Source of the DNA: an uncultured Eisenbergiella sp.
GTDB taxonomy: Bacteria > Bacillota > Clostridia > Lachnospirales > Lachnospiraceae
Direction: 5' to 3'
Length of the DNA stretch: 43,457 nt
Assembly: GCA_947630215.1 (NCBI GenBank)
Contig: CANRGX010000019.1
Coordinates: forward strand, 1 to 43,457
Shown: positions 7,603 to 15,440 of the stretch, in pieces
Layout of the letters: the number at the start of each line of letters is the position of its first letter
Numbering within the stretch: position 1 is the stretch's first letter
The notes under the pieces: generated by a model
Database searches by the model: none
What the model was told of the DNA's origin: nothing
Seen by the model: only the letters and a program-made list of their open reading frames with translations
Program-made: the position numbers and the translations under genes

Positions 7603-8189
7603 GATTCCGTTTCCGCCGCCTGGGGTTCACGAACCCGCAGTTTCCTGCGCAGTCCCTTGAAAAAATCCTGCATCAGCAGACTGCATTCCTCCTCCAAAAG
7701 CCCCCGGTATACGCAGGCCTGATGATTAAAGGCTGGCTCCTCCAGCAGATTGTAAATGGAACCGGCGCATCCGGCCTTGGGATTCCTGCATCCGATGAAC
7801 ACCTCCGGTATTCTGGCCTGCACAATGGCTCCGGCGCACATCTGACAGGGTTCCAGCGTCACATACAGACTGCATCCCTCCAGCCGCCAGTCTCCGATCA
7901 CTCTGCCCGCCTTTCGGATCGCTGTGATCTCAGCGTGGGCCAGCGTGCTCTTATCCGTATTGCGGCGGTTATAGCCGCGGCCGATGATCCTTCCTTCATG
8001 CACGATGACGCAGCCGATAGGGACTTCCCCAAGGGCCGCCGCCTTTTTCGCCTGCTTCACCGCCTCTTTCATGAAACGTTCATGGACGCTTCGCTTTTGC
8101 TCCTGTCCTGCCGTCCAGTCCTGCTTTTGCCTTTCCTTCGTCTCCTGCCTGGCGGCATCTTTTTCTTCCTGTGTCCGGATCCTGGCCAT
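7599..8189 (-). CDS. tadA: tRNA-specific adenosine deaminase
   Basis: Zinc-dependent deaminase that converts the wobble adenosine 34 of tRNA-Arg(ACG) to inosine, an essential step in decoding. The zinc and catalytic motifs are H85-A-E87 and P114-C115-x2-C118 (PCQMC), with the substrate loop around RNTDKSTLAHAEI. It has 196 residues against about 150-165 for most TadA. The excess is a charged, helix-prone N-terminal extension of about 38 residues, rich in Lys, Gln and Glu. GGAGGA five bases before the ATG at 8189 supports that longer start; an internal ATG at 8072 would give the usual length. It follows the upstream gene by only 21 bases and is followed by the SRP RNA. Confidence 0.93.
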   Translation of the reverse strand: MARIRTQEEKDAARQETKERQKQDWTAGQEQKRSVHERFMKEAVKQAKKAAALGEVPIGCVIVHEGRIIGRGYNRRNTDKSTLAHAEITAIRKAGRVIGDWRLEGCSLYVTLEPCQMCAGAIVQARIPEVFIGCRNPKAGCAGSIYNLLEEPAFNHQACVYRGLLEEECSLLMQDFFKGLRRKLRVREPQAAETES

Positions 8190-8210
8190 TTCTTCCTCCG
8201 TCCCGTATGC

Positions 8211-9167
8211 CTATATCTCCACCCGTTTTAAAAAATATCCGAAATCACCGGGCTTCTCCTGCCCGTCCGTACCCTCAAAGCCTTCAAAACCAAACATCTC
8301 CGCTACCATTTTTTCCCTGTCGTAAAAATTGCCGGGAACGCCGAGCCAAATCTGAAAGCCCCTCCTGTCCGGCGTCAGGATCCTTCCCAAGATCAAATGC
8401 CTGTAATTATAATAGCCGTGCAGCAAAAAACTATTGTGCACCAGTTTCTGGTACTCCTGACGCAGCACCACAAAATCCTTCGGCGCGATGGAAAGATATT
8501 CTCTGTCGTCCCGGAAAGGATGCAGAATCGGATACATATGGCAAAGCTGCGTCCATTTATCGCTGTAACAGACCGGTTCCTCCTCCTTGCGCTCCTCCGT
8601 CTGCAGCTCTCCCGCTTCCAGCGGTGCTTCCGGCGGTGTTTCCGGCGGTGTTTCCGGCGGCATTTCGAGCGGTGTCTCCGGCGGTGTCTCAAGCGACGTC
8701 ACCGGCGGCGTCTCCGGTGGTGTCTCAAGCGGTGTCTCCGACTGCGTTTCCGGCGGTGTCTCCGGCAACGTCTCTGCCGGTGTTTCCGGCGTCTTTTCTA
8801 CCCGTTCCCCTGCCAGCAGCATTTCCAGCGGTTCGTCCCACACAGCCTGGATCAGCCGTCTTTCCGGCAGCCGGATATAGACGCTGTTCACCTTTTCCCA
8901 ACGCATGCCCTGCGGCACGGTCTTCCCTGTTTCCCAAACCGCACAGCAGCCGCCGCTGCCATGGCTTAAGCTGATCCGCGCCGCAATCCCCCCGCAGTCT
9001 GCGGTGATTTCATACTGTCCGGAAAACTGTTCCGGCGCGTTTTTCACCCGCACCTCCAGCCGGATCCGTCCATTGCTTCTCTCCAGCTTCAAAAACCCTG
9101 CATTTCTGAGCTTCATGCCGTTTTCCAGATAATCCAGATAGGCAACCTTCTTAAAATAGCCTGTCAT
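8211..9167 (-). CDS. DUF6128-like protein with a Pro-Glu-Thr repeat linker
   Basis: A 318-residue protein with no signal peptide or membrane segment, so probably cytoplasmic. Residues 1-123 form a beta-rich N-terminal domain. Residues 126-184 are a repetitive linker built on P-P-E-T units. Residues about 195-318 form a second domain with HPFRDDREYL, NSFLLHGYYNYRHLILG and the ending LGVPGNFYDREKMVAEMFGFEGF. This C-terminal pattern resembles a Lachnospiraceae family that I believe is DUF6128; the family name is from memory. No function is known to me. AAGGAGGG precedes the start. It is likely cotranscribed with tadA. Confidence 0.75.
   Translation of the reverse strand: MTGYFKKVAYLDYLENGMKLRNAGFLKLERSNGRIRLEVRVKNAPEQFSGQYEITADCGGIAARISLSHGSGGCCAVWETGKTVPQGMRWEKVNSVYIRLPERRLIQAVWDEPLEMLLAGERVEKTPETPAETLPETPPETQSETPLETPPETPPVTSLETPPETPLEMPPETPPETPPEAPLEAGELQTEERKEEEPVCYSDKWTQLCHMYPILHPFRDDREYLSIAPKDFVVLRQEYQKLVHNSFLLHGYYNYRHLILGRILTPDRRGFQIWLGVPGNFYDREKMVAEMFGFEGFEGTDGQEKPGDFGYFLKRVEI
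8616..8792 (-). repeat. Imperfect 12-base tandem repeat coding P-P-E-T
   Basis: A run of imperfect 12-base units inside the DUF6128-like gene codes for about 14 copies of a P-x-E-T/P motif. Such a tract is prone to copy-number change. The reverse strand also stays open as a Gly-Ser-Val repeat frame, which is a shadow. Confidence 0.8.
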
Positions 9168-9226
9168 GCACGTCCCTCCTTTACCCCTATTTTATTCGGG
9201 CATAACAGCGGGTATGCGCATTTTAA

Positions 9227-9260
9227 AGGCCGTAGGATGATCGCCCTCATCCTGCGGCCT
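9227..9260 (-). terminator. Probable terminator of the CdaR-like gene
   Basis: A 14-bp stem with one G-U pair, AGGCCGTAGGATGA against TCATCCTGCGGCCT, with a six-base loop just after the stop codon. Only a short T-run followed by A residues comes after it on the minus strand, so termination may be weak. Confidence 0.55.
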
Positions 9261-9284
9261 GTCCGGATCCGGCTGTCCGTGCGG

Positions 9285-10373
9285 TTAAAAATCCACGGTA
9301 TCCAGAAACTTCATGTAGCTGACCACCATCATGGCTATCTTAAAGGTCAGCGCGTCATCAAAGGTACGGATATCCAGCCCGGTGGCCTTCTGCAGCTTCT
9401 CAATCCGGTACACCAGCGTATTGCGGTGAATGAAAAGCTGGCGGCTGGTTTCCGACACATTCAGATTGTTCTCAAAAAACTTATTGATGGTAGTCAGCGT
9501 CTCATCGTCGATATCATAGACCTGATTGCCGTTAAAAATTTCTTCAATAAAGATCCGGCAGAGGTTGACCGGAAGCTGGTAGATCAGACGGCCGATTCCC
9601 AGTGCGGAATACGCGGTCACGTTCTTTTCCGCATAGAAAATCCGCCCCACGTCCAGCGCCATGATCGCCTCTTTGTAGGACTTGGAAACCTCTCGCAGTT
9701 CGCGCACCACCGTGCCGTAGGCCACGCGGACGTTGAGAAGCGCTTCGCTGTTCATCATATCCACGATCATATGCGCGGTCTGCTCCAGCGCCGCCGGGGA
9801 TTCGTCCCGCTCCACCGACTTGATCAGGATGATGTTCTTCTCGTCCACTGCGGTAAGGAAATCGCCGTTCTGACTGGAAAACAGCCCCTTGAGCATCTCC
9901 ATGGCGCTGTTGTCCTTTTCCATCTTCGTTTCGATTACATAGACAATACGCGGGCACTCCACCTCGATGTGCAGCTTCTGCGCCCGGTTATAAATATCCA
10001 CCAAAAGCAGATTGTCCAGGATCAGATTCTGAAAGAAATTGTTGCGGTCAAACCGCTCCTTGTATGCGATAATCAGGTTTTGAAGCTGGCTTACCGCGAT
10101 CTTGGCCACCATATAGGCGTCGTCGTTGGCGCTGCGCGCCGCCAGCACATAGGCCACCTCTCCGTCATCCAGTATTTTCAAAAAATGATAGCCGCCGACC
10201 ACCTGGCTGTCGGCCGGCGATCCGGCAAAATTCACAATGATGTCCCGGGAAATCGTCATCTCCTCCGCCGTGGAAGCGACCTTCCCCCCGTCCTGATCAA
10301 AAATGTAAATATCCACCTTGGTAATCGCCTTCAGCTCGTCGATACTCGTTTGGATCACCTGATTAGAAATCAT
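9285..10373 (-). CDS. CdaR/PucR-family transcriptional regulator
   Basis: A 362-residue regulator related to CdaR, the activator of sugar-diacid (glucarate, galactarate) genes. The N-terminal part (about 1-130) resembles the sugar-diacid recognition domain, with KVDIYIFDQDG and an LAARSANDDAYMV segment. A GGDEF-like central region without a catalytic motif follows (about 150-270). The C-terminal PucR-type helix-turn-helix is seen in INKFFENNLNVSETSRQL followed by HRNTLVYRIEKL. Its position near KDPG aldolase and KDG kinase fits a role in sugar-acid catabolism, although neither gene is directly adjacent. It is transcribed divergently from the PHP phosphatase gene. The ligand is inferred from family membership only. 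Confidence 0.82.
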   Translation of the reverse strand: MISNQVIQTSIDELKAITKVDIYIFDQDGGKVASTAEEMTISRDIIVNFAGSPADSQVVGGYHFLKILDDGEVAYVLAARSANDDAYMVAKIAVSQLQNLIIAYKERFDRNNFFQNLILDNLLLVDIYNRAQKLHIEVECPRIVYVIETKMEKDNSAMEMLKGLFSSQNGDFLTAVDEKNIILIKSVERDESPAALEQTAHMIVDMMNSEALLNVRVAYGTVVRELREVSKSYKEAIMALDVGRIFYAEKNVTAYSALGIGRLIYQLPVNLCRIFIEEIFNGNQVYDIDDETLTTINKFFENNLNVSETSRQLFIHRNTLVYRIEKLQKATGLDIRTFDDALTFKIAMMVVSYMKFLDTVDF

Positions 10374-10426
10374 TTTTTCTCCTCACATTCTCTGATATCT
10401 GGCAAAATAAACAAAACTATGTAATA

Positions 10427-10455
10427 ATAATAAAGCATGCCTATTCATTATGCAA
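10427..10455 (-). promoter_or_regulatory. Promoter of the CdaR-like gene
   Basis: On the minus strand TTGCAT (10450-10455) and TATTAT (10427-10432) are 17 bases apart, about 54 bases before the start codon. Confidence 0.6.
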
Positions 10456-10456
10456 G

Positions 10457-10485
10457 ATGTTTTTTGCCCGGAAACCCGCTATAAT
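10457..10485 (+). promoter_or_regulatory. Candidate promoter of the PHP phosphatase gene
   Basis: A consensus TATAAT lies at 10480-10485 on the plus strand. The hexamer 17 bases upstream, ATGTTT at 10457-10462, is a poor -35 box. It would overlap the divergent -35 region of the CdaR-like gene, so the two promoters may interfere. Confidence 0.45.
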
Positions 10486-10546
10486 AAGGGAAGAAACAAA
10501 TGGACGGCACAAGCCCGTATCTGCCGTCGGAAAGCGCTTTTGAACA

Positions 10547-11353
10547 ATGTTAAAAAAAGTAAACTTTCACACCCATACCGCCCTCTGCCGGCACGCCGAG
10601 GGCATGGAAGCCGACTATGTGCTGGCCGCAAAACAGGCGGGGCTTCAGACGCTGGGCTTCAGCGATCACGGGCCCTATCCGGACAACCGCTTCAACGTGC
10701 GGATGCAGTACGGGGAGCTGGACGGCCATCTGCGGCGCGTCCGGGAGCTGCAGGCCCGCTTTCTGATGGAAATGGATATACTGGCCGGATTGGAAATAGA
10801 GTACTGCTATGACATGGACAGCTACTACGAAAGCCTGTTTCAACAGCGGCATCTGGACTATCTGCTCCTGGGGCAGCACGGCTTTTACAGTTCTTCGGGG
10901 GCCTTTATCAATTCCTTTGATATGCCCTCCGATACAACCCTCCTTCTGGACTATGCCAAAACGGTCTGCGATGGTATGCGTACCGGCTTTTTCTCGATTC
11001 TGGCGCACCCGGATCTGCCCTTTCTCAACGATCTTGTCTGGGATGAAAACTGCCGGGAAGCCTGCCGCCGGATTCTTTACACGGCCGGGGAAACCGGCGT
11101 CCTTCTGGAGCTGAACGCCAACGGCATCCGCAGGGGCCAAAAGGCCTATTCCGACGGGCTCCGCTATCCTTACCCCTATCCTCTCTTCTGGCAGGAAGCC
11201 GCACGGGCCGGTCTGCCTGTCCTGGTGGGTTCCGACTGCCACAGTCCGTCTCTCATATGGGATGGCGCCATGGAAGAAGCCTTCCGCCTTGCCGGGGAAT
11301 GGGGACTGCATCTGACAGACCATCTGGAACATTGGTACACACCGTCCCGATAG
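10547..11353 (+). CDS. hisK: PHP-type histidinol-phosphatase
   Basis: A 268-residue metal-dependent phosphatase of the PHP superfamily that removes phosphate from histidinol phosphate in histidine synthesis. Metal ligands are visible in order: H8-T-H10 in NFHTHTALCRHAEG, SDHGP, GLEIEY, GQHGF, LAHPDLP, and the late GSDCHSP. The RH-A-EG segment after the first motif is typical of the HisK/HisJ group. No other histidine gene is nearby, so this is assigned by motif only; another phosphoester substrate is possible. The ATG at 10547 lacks a clear ribosome binding site (GGAAAG lies about 15 bases upstream), unlike most genes here. A strong terminator follows. Confidence 0.82.
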   Translation: MLKKVNFHTHTALCRHAEGMEADYVLAAKQAGLQTLGFSDHGPYPDNRFNVRMQYGELDGHLRRVRELQARFLMEMDILAGLEIEYCYDMDSYYESLFQQRHLDYLLLGQHGFYSSSGAFINSFDMPSDTTLLLDYAKTVCDGMRTGFFSILAHPDLPFLNDLVWDENCREACRRILYTAGETGVLLELNANGIRRGQKAYSDGLRYPYPYPLFWQEAARAGLPVLVGSDCHSPSLIWDGAMEEAFRLAGEWGLHLTDHLEHWYTPSR

Positions 11354-11390
11354 CCGCCGCGCCATGCCGGGCCTGTTACGCAAAACGGAA

Positions 11391-11430
11391 AAAGGGGAAA
11401 AGGCCGTACGCCTTTTCCCCTTTCTTTTTT
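11391..11430. terminator. Bidirectional terminator between the phosphatase and KDG kinase genes
   Basis: A perfect 14-bp stem, AAAGGGGAAAAGGC with its complement, around the loop CGTAC. It is followed by C and a run of six T on the plus strand. The genes on either side converge. Confidence 0.85.
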
Positions 11431-11438
11431 ACAGCGGC

Positions 11439-12536
11439 TTATCTCTGCACTCTCGCGCCCGCGCCGCCCATAATCGCTTCCACTTCTTTCTTGCTGGCCA
11501 TGGTGGTGTCGCCCGGCGTCGTCATTGCCAGGGCGCCGTGAGCCGCGCCGTAATTCACGGCAATCTCCGCGTCTCCCGTGGTCATCAGTCCGTAAATCAA
11601 CCCGGAAGCGAACGAATCGCCTCCGCCCACACGATCCATGATCTCCAGGCCCTTATAATCCTTTGCCTTGTAGATTTCGCCGCCGGCCCAGCACAGCGCG
11701 CTCCAGTCGTTCACCGTAGCCGTCTTCACCTCGCGCAGCGTGGTGGCGACCGCTTTGAAGTTGGGATAGGTCTTAACGGCTTCGTTGATCATCTTCTTAT
11801 AGCCTTCGATATTGAGCTGCTTTAAGTTCTCGTCATTGCCCTCGATGGCAAAGCCCAGACAGGCCGTGAAATCTTCCTCGTTGCCGATCATGACGTCCAC
11901 GTATTTGGCAATCTCTTTGTTCACTTCCTGCGCCTTCTCAATGCCGCCGATGGCGCTCCACATGGAAGGACGGTAGTTCAGATCGTAGGAAACGACCGTC
12001 CCGTATTTCTTTGCGGTCTTGATCGCCGCCAGGATCGTTTCACAGGACTGCTCGGAAAGCGCCGCGTAAATCCCGCCGGTATGCAGCCATCTCACGCCCA
12101 GCGTGCCGAAAATGTAATCGAAGTCAAAGTCCTCCGGTGTCGCCTTGGAAATCGCGGTATTCGCGCGATCCGAACAGCCCACCGCACCGCGGATGCCAAA
12201 GCCCCGTTCCGTGAAGTTCAAGCCGTTCCGGCAGGTCCTGCCGATACCGTCCGTCTTCATCCATTTGATCAGGGAGGTATCCACGCCGCCCTGCATGATG
12301 AAGTCCTCCATCAGCATACCCACTTCATTGTCCGCAAACGCGGTAATCACAGCGGTATTGAGCTTAAAGCACTTGCGCAGGCCGCGGATTACATTGTACT
12401 CCCCACCGCCTTCCCACGCGCGGAAACTTCTGGCCGTGCGGATCCTTCCCTCTCCCGGATCGAGCCGGAGCATCACTTCCCCCAAAGATACCGCATCATA
12501 CTTGCACTCGCTTGCGGGCCTCAATTTCAAATCCAT
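11439..12536 (-). CDS. kdgK: 2-Keto-3-deoxygluconate kinase, PfkB family
   Basis: A 365-residue PfkB/ribokinase-family sugar kinase. The likely reaction is phosphorylation of 2-keto-3-deoxygluconate to KDPG, the substrate of the aldolase encoded 5.5 kb away. Features seen are an N-terminal SLGEVMLRLDPGEG, a GGGEYNV sugar-binding segment, the SYDLNYRPS segment, the NEEDFTACLG segment, and the C-terminal anion-hole motif with catalytic aspartate D307 in GGGDSFASG. Sequence and pairing with eda point to KDG kinase; a fructokinase-like activity is the main alternative. AAGGAGGAG precedes the start. It has its own promoter and is separated from the ABC ATPase gene by a terminator. Confidence 0.82.
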   Translation of the reverse strand: MDLKLRPASECKYDAVSLGEVMLRLDPGEGRIRTARSFRAWEGGGEYNVIRGLRKCFKLNTAVITAFADNEVGMLMEDFIMQGGVDTSLIKWMKTDGIGRTCRNGLNFTERGFGIRGAVGCSDRANTAISKATPEDFDFDYIFGTLGVRWLHTGGIYAALSEQSCETILAAIKTAKKYGTVVSYDLNYRPSMWSAIGGIEKAQEVNKEIAKYVDVMIGNEEDFTACLGFAIEGNDENLKQLNIEGYKKMINEAVKTYPNFKAVATTLREVKTATVNDWSALCWAGGEIYKAKDYKGLEIMDRVGGGDSFASGLIYGLMTTGDAEIAVNYGAAHGALAMTTPGDTTMASKKEVEAIMGGAGARVQR

Positions 12537-12605
12537 ACCCTTCTCCTCCTTACATATATATTCCTCAACCCTGCCATCCTTTCGGACAGGTTATCCGATG
12601 TCTCT

Positions 12606-12635
12606 ATTATACAAAACATTCCTCTGATCATGCAA
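12606..12635 (-). promoter_or_regulatory. Promoter of kdgK
   Basis: On the minus strand TTGCAT (12630-12635) and TATAAT (12606-12611) are 18 bases apart, about 70 bases before the start codon. Confidence 0.65.
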
Positions 12636-12648
12636 CATAAAAAGTTGC
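12632..12648. promoter_or_regulatory. Inverted repeat over the kdgK -35 box, possible operator
   Basis: GCAAC (12632-12636) and GTTGC (12644-12648) are inverted around a seven-base A/T spacer and overlap the -35 hexamer. A bound regulator would block the promoter. Which protein binds is not known. Confidence 0.35.
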
Positions 12649-12656
12649 CTTCAGCC

Positions 12657-12704
12657 AAAAAGAGGGCGTCCCTCCGGCCGCGGTGCGGCTGTGGAACGCC
12701 CTCT
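12657..12704 (-). terminator. Terminator of the UgpC-type ATPase gene
   Basis: AGAGGGCGT (12661-12669) and ACGCCCTCT (12696-12704) form a stem with a GC-rich loop. The minus strand continues into a run of five T. It lies 12 bases after the ATPase stop codon. Confidence 0.75.
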
Positions 12705-12716
12705 GCAAAAATCGGT

Positions 12717-13820
12717 TTAGTTGGTGATGGTCTGCTCCGTCTCTTTGTCGAATACATGGATCTTTTCAACATCGAAGGTGAACTTAACCGTATCGCCAGG
12801 TCTTGCGGTGGTACGGGGATCCACTCTCGCCGTGATCGGGAACTCGCCAAGATCGAAGTACAGGAACACTTCTGCACCGAGCAGCTCGTATACCCTAATG
12901 GTGGAGGTAAACACAACCTTCGCGTCCGCCAGGCTCTGCTCATCATCGTAAACATCCTCAGGACGGATACCCATGGTAACGGTCTTGCCATCGTAGGCGG
13001 TCAGCTTCGCGGCCTTGGAAGCGGGCAGCGGAATGTTCTGTCCGGCAACTTCCAGAGCGACATTGCTGCCGTTCACCTTCACAACCGCATCCAGGAAGTT
13101 CATCTGCGGAGAACCCATGAATCCTGCCACGAACAGATTGCCGGGCTTCTCATACAGGTTCTGAGGAGTATCTACCTGCTGCACAACGCCGTCCTTCATC
13201 ACGACGATTCTGGTGCCCAGGGTCATAGCCTCTGTCTGGTCATGGGTAACGTAGATGATCGTGGTGCCCAGTCTCTGATGCAGCTTCGCAATCTCAATAC
13301 GCATCTGCACACGCAGCTTCGCGTCCAGGTTGGACAGCGGCTCATCCATCAGGAACACCTTGGGGTTACGCACGATAGCACGGCCCATGGCAACACGCTG
13401 TCTCTGACCACCGGACAGAGCCTTGGGTTTCCGGTCAAGCAGCTGGGTCAGGTCAAGGATCTTCGCGGCTTCTTTCACCATCTTGTCGATCTCGTCCTTC
13501 GGAACCTTTCTCAGTTTCAGGCCGAAAGCCATGTTATCATAAACGGTCATATGCGGATACAGAGCGTAGTTCTGGAATACCATGGCGATATCCCTGTCCT
13601 TGGGCTCAACATCGTTCACGATCCTGTCGCCAATCTTGAGCTCGCCGGAAGAAATATCTTCCAGACCTGCAATCATACGAAGGGTAGTAGACTTACCGCA
13701 TCCGGAAGGGCCTACGAAAATGATGAACTCCTTATCGGCAATCTCAAGATTGAAGTTCTTTACCGCTTCAAAACCGTTGGGATATACCTTGCAGATGTTC
13801 TTTAAAGATAAACTTGCCAT
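12717..13820 (-). CDS. ugpC: UgpC/MsmK-type sugar ABC transporter ATPase
   Basis: A 367-residue ATPase that powers carbohydrate ABC importers from the inner face of the membrane. Walker A is GPSGCGKST (37-45), the signature is LSGGQRQRVAMGRA, Walker B is VFLMDEPLSNLD and the switch histidine is in VTHDQ. The C-terminal TOBE/OB domains (about 240-367) are typical of MalK, UgpC and MsmK. The start is ATG at 13820, preceded by GGAGG; the open frame extends 26 codons further without a ribosome binding site. It stands alone, without permeases. Stand-alone MsmK-like ATPases commonly serve several importers in Firmicutes, so this one may serve the ATPase-less LplBC importer at 34-37.6 kb. The gene name is a family label. 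Confidence 0.9.
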   Translation of the reverse strand: MASLSLKNICKVYPNGFEAVKNFNLEIADKEFIIFVGPSGCGKSTTLRMIAGLEDISSGELKIGDRIVNDVEPKDRDIAMVFQNYALYPHMTVYDNMAFGLKLRKVPKDEIDKMVKEAAKILDLTQLLDRKPKALSGGQRQRVAMGRAIVRNPKVFLMDEPLSNLDAKLRVQMRIEIAKLHQRLGTTIIYVTHDQTEAMTLGTRIVVMKDGVVQQVDTPQNLYEKPGNLFVAGFMGSPQMNFLDAVVKVNGSNVALEVAGQNIPLPASKAAKLTAYDGKTVTMGIRPEDVYDDEQSLADAKVVFTSTIRVYELLGAEVFLYFDLGEFPITARVDPRTTARPGDTVKFTFDVEKIHVFDKETEQTITN

Positions 13821-14024
13821 TGGATTTTTTCCTCCCACTTTTTTTTTGTGCCGGGTCAATCCCCGCTCAACTACATCTAGTATACATGACGTCCCCATTT
13901 TTGGCTATACCAGTATTCCACAAACTTTTTTGAGACGGGTGTAAAAAATGCTTAAAAAAATTTTTCCTCCGAATCCGCTCCGGCAGATTGCCCAATTTTT
14001 TAAAACCGGGCTGTGCAATATGTC

Positions 14025-14777
14025 TCACTCTCCCTGCTCCGGTTCCTCCGCCGCTTTTGCGGCATCCTCCTGCACCGGAGCGCTCTCCTGCTTTTCTTTT
14101 TCTTCCTCCTCCATAAGGAAGGAAAGCGGCGCCAGTTCGTCCGGATTTTCCGTGTTCTCCTCCTGCTCCGGTTCAAAGGGCTTGAACATTTTCACGAACA
14201 ACAGACTGCAGAGATAGGAAATGACGCCCAGCCCCATAAAGAACACCACCGGAACCAGGGCCTGGCTGATCAGCAGCACCGCAATGGGAATCAGATGAAT
14301 GACCAGGATCAGAATGCTTTTTGGGAAATTCATAATGCTCATCAAAAATGCATTCTTAATGGTGCGCCATACGGTGTTTTCAAACCGGGACAGCATCGGA
14401 AATACGTACAGCGCGGCCATCAGCAAAAGTGCGGAGATCACCAGCATTACAATCGACATGATCCTGGCGCTCTGGCCCACCATGGTATGAATGATAATGC
14501 TCCAGTCCACCGCGATAAGCCCGGCCACGGCCAGCATGAGAATCCAGAGAATGGTAGCCTGCAGGAAATTCTCTTTGAACGACTTAAAATAACTTTTCAC
14601 AATATAGGGATCCTCTCCCCGGGCCAGCTTGAGCGACACATAGTAGAGCGCCGTCACCGCGGCTCCTCCCGTGATAACGGGGATAAAGCAAAGCAGCGTC
14701 AGCACGGTCAGAATCATCAGATTCGCCACCTTCGTCAGAAACATCATAAACGGGCTGTCCAGGTTGAAAATCTTCAT
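14025..14777 (-). CDS. DUF624 (YesL-like) membrane protein
   Basis: A 250-residue integral membrane protein with about five hydrophobic segments, for example LMILTVLTLLCFIPVI near residue 20 and further ones near 75, 110, 155 and 175. Sequence features such as the N-terminal FNLDSPFM and the GAAVTALYYVSLKLARGED segment fit the DUF624/YesL family. Such genes often lie beside carbohydrate importers, but their function is unknown. The C-terminal 50 residues are a very acidic, Glu/Pro/Ala-rich cytoplasmic tail. It follows the secreted-protein gene by 36 bases and is the last gene of the metG run. GAGGAG precedes the start. Confidence 0.85.
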   Translation of the reverse strand: MKIFNLDSPFMMFLTKVANLMILTVLTLLCFIPVITGGAAVTALYYVSLKLARGEDPYIVKSYFKSFKENFLQATILWILMLAVAGLIAVDWSIIIHTMVGQSARIMSIVMLVISALLLMAALYVFPMLSRFENTVWRTIKNAFLMSIMNFPKSILILVIHLIPIAVLLISQALVPVVFFMGLGVISYLCSLLFVKMFKPFEPEQEENTENPDELAPLSFLMEEEEKEKQESAPVQEDAAKAAEEPEQGE

Positions 14778-14813
14778 AATAAGCTCCTCTTTCTTTCTGT
14801 GAAATTTTGTCCG

Positions 14814-15419
14814 TCAGGAAAACAGGTCCCGGAAAAAGGAACGCACGCTTTCCTTCAGATCGCGCCAGAAATCACTGGCCGTTTCCTTCACGGCGGCCTT
14901 CACCGCGTCCTTGGCCGGTTCCACCAGCTGCTCTTTTACCGCCTCCTGCAGCGGCCCGGTCAGTTGTTCTCTGACAAAGGCCTCCGCGTTGCCGGTCAGT
15001 TCCTCCCCGTACCGGTCACAAAAGTCCTGCAGGGACTGGGCGATCTGTGCCCCGTGCGCCCGATACAGCTTTTTTGCAGTCTCAATGGCGGTTTCATGGG
15101 ACAGCCCCAGGCTGTCCAGCTTTTCCAGCGCATCCGCCAGCTGTTCCCTGGTTTCCTCCCCCAGCGTCACGCCGAACTGCGCCTCTCCCTGCGCAAGGAC
15201 ATCCTCTATGCCGTCGCCGTCGGAAAATTCTCCGGCGTCCCACTTCTCCTTTACAAAATCCAGGAGCCGTTCCACATCCTCATCCAGTGTGCCTGCGCCG
15301 TTTTCTTCGCCAGACTCCTGCGCGCGCGCCGTGCCGGAAAACTGCACGGGGACGCCCTGTAAAAACAGCGCTGCCGCCACTGCCAGCGCCAGCGCTTTCT
15401 TCCATCTTCGCTTCTTCAT
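14814..15419 (-). CDS. Secreted helical protein of unknown function
   Basis: A 201-residue protein that I do not recognise. It begins with a Sec signal peptide: basic KKRRWKK, a hydrophobic ALALAVAAALFLQG core, and a probable cleavage after ARA near residue 33. The mature part is predicted to be almost all alpha-helix and is rich in Glu, Ala and Lys. It ends with an amphipathic segment, DFWRDLKESVRSFFRDLF. The spacing to the upstream hydrolase gene (21 bases) and to the downstream DUF624 gene (36 bases) indicates one operon. GGGGAG lies close to the start. No enzyme motif is visible. Confidence 0.7.
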   Translation of the reverse strand: MKKRRWKKALALAVAAALFLQGVPVQFSGTARAQESGEENGAGTLDEDVERLLDFVKEKWDAGEFSDGDGIEDVLAQGEAQFGVTLGEETREQLADALEKLDSLGLSHETAIETAKKLYRAHGAQIAQSLQDFCDRYGEELTGNAEAFVREQLTGPLQEAVKEQLVEPAKDAVKAAVKETASDFWRDLKESVRSFFRDLFS

Positions 15420-15440
15420 CTTCTCCCCATCCTGCAGCTT

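Noticed and set aside
8587-8880. Plus-strand frame coding Gly-Val-Ser repeats, resembling a surface protein
   Set aside because: It is the exact antisense of the P-P-E-T repeat in the DUF6128-like gene and has no signal peptide of its own.
13821-14024. Promoter for the UgpC-type ATPase
   Set aside because: A TATACT-like -10 box is visible at 13879-13884 on the minus strand, but the hexamer 17 bases upstream is a poor -35 box. The region probably holds the promoter, but I cannot fix it.
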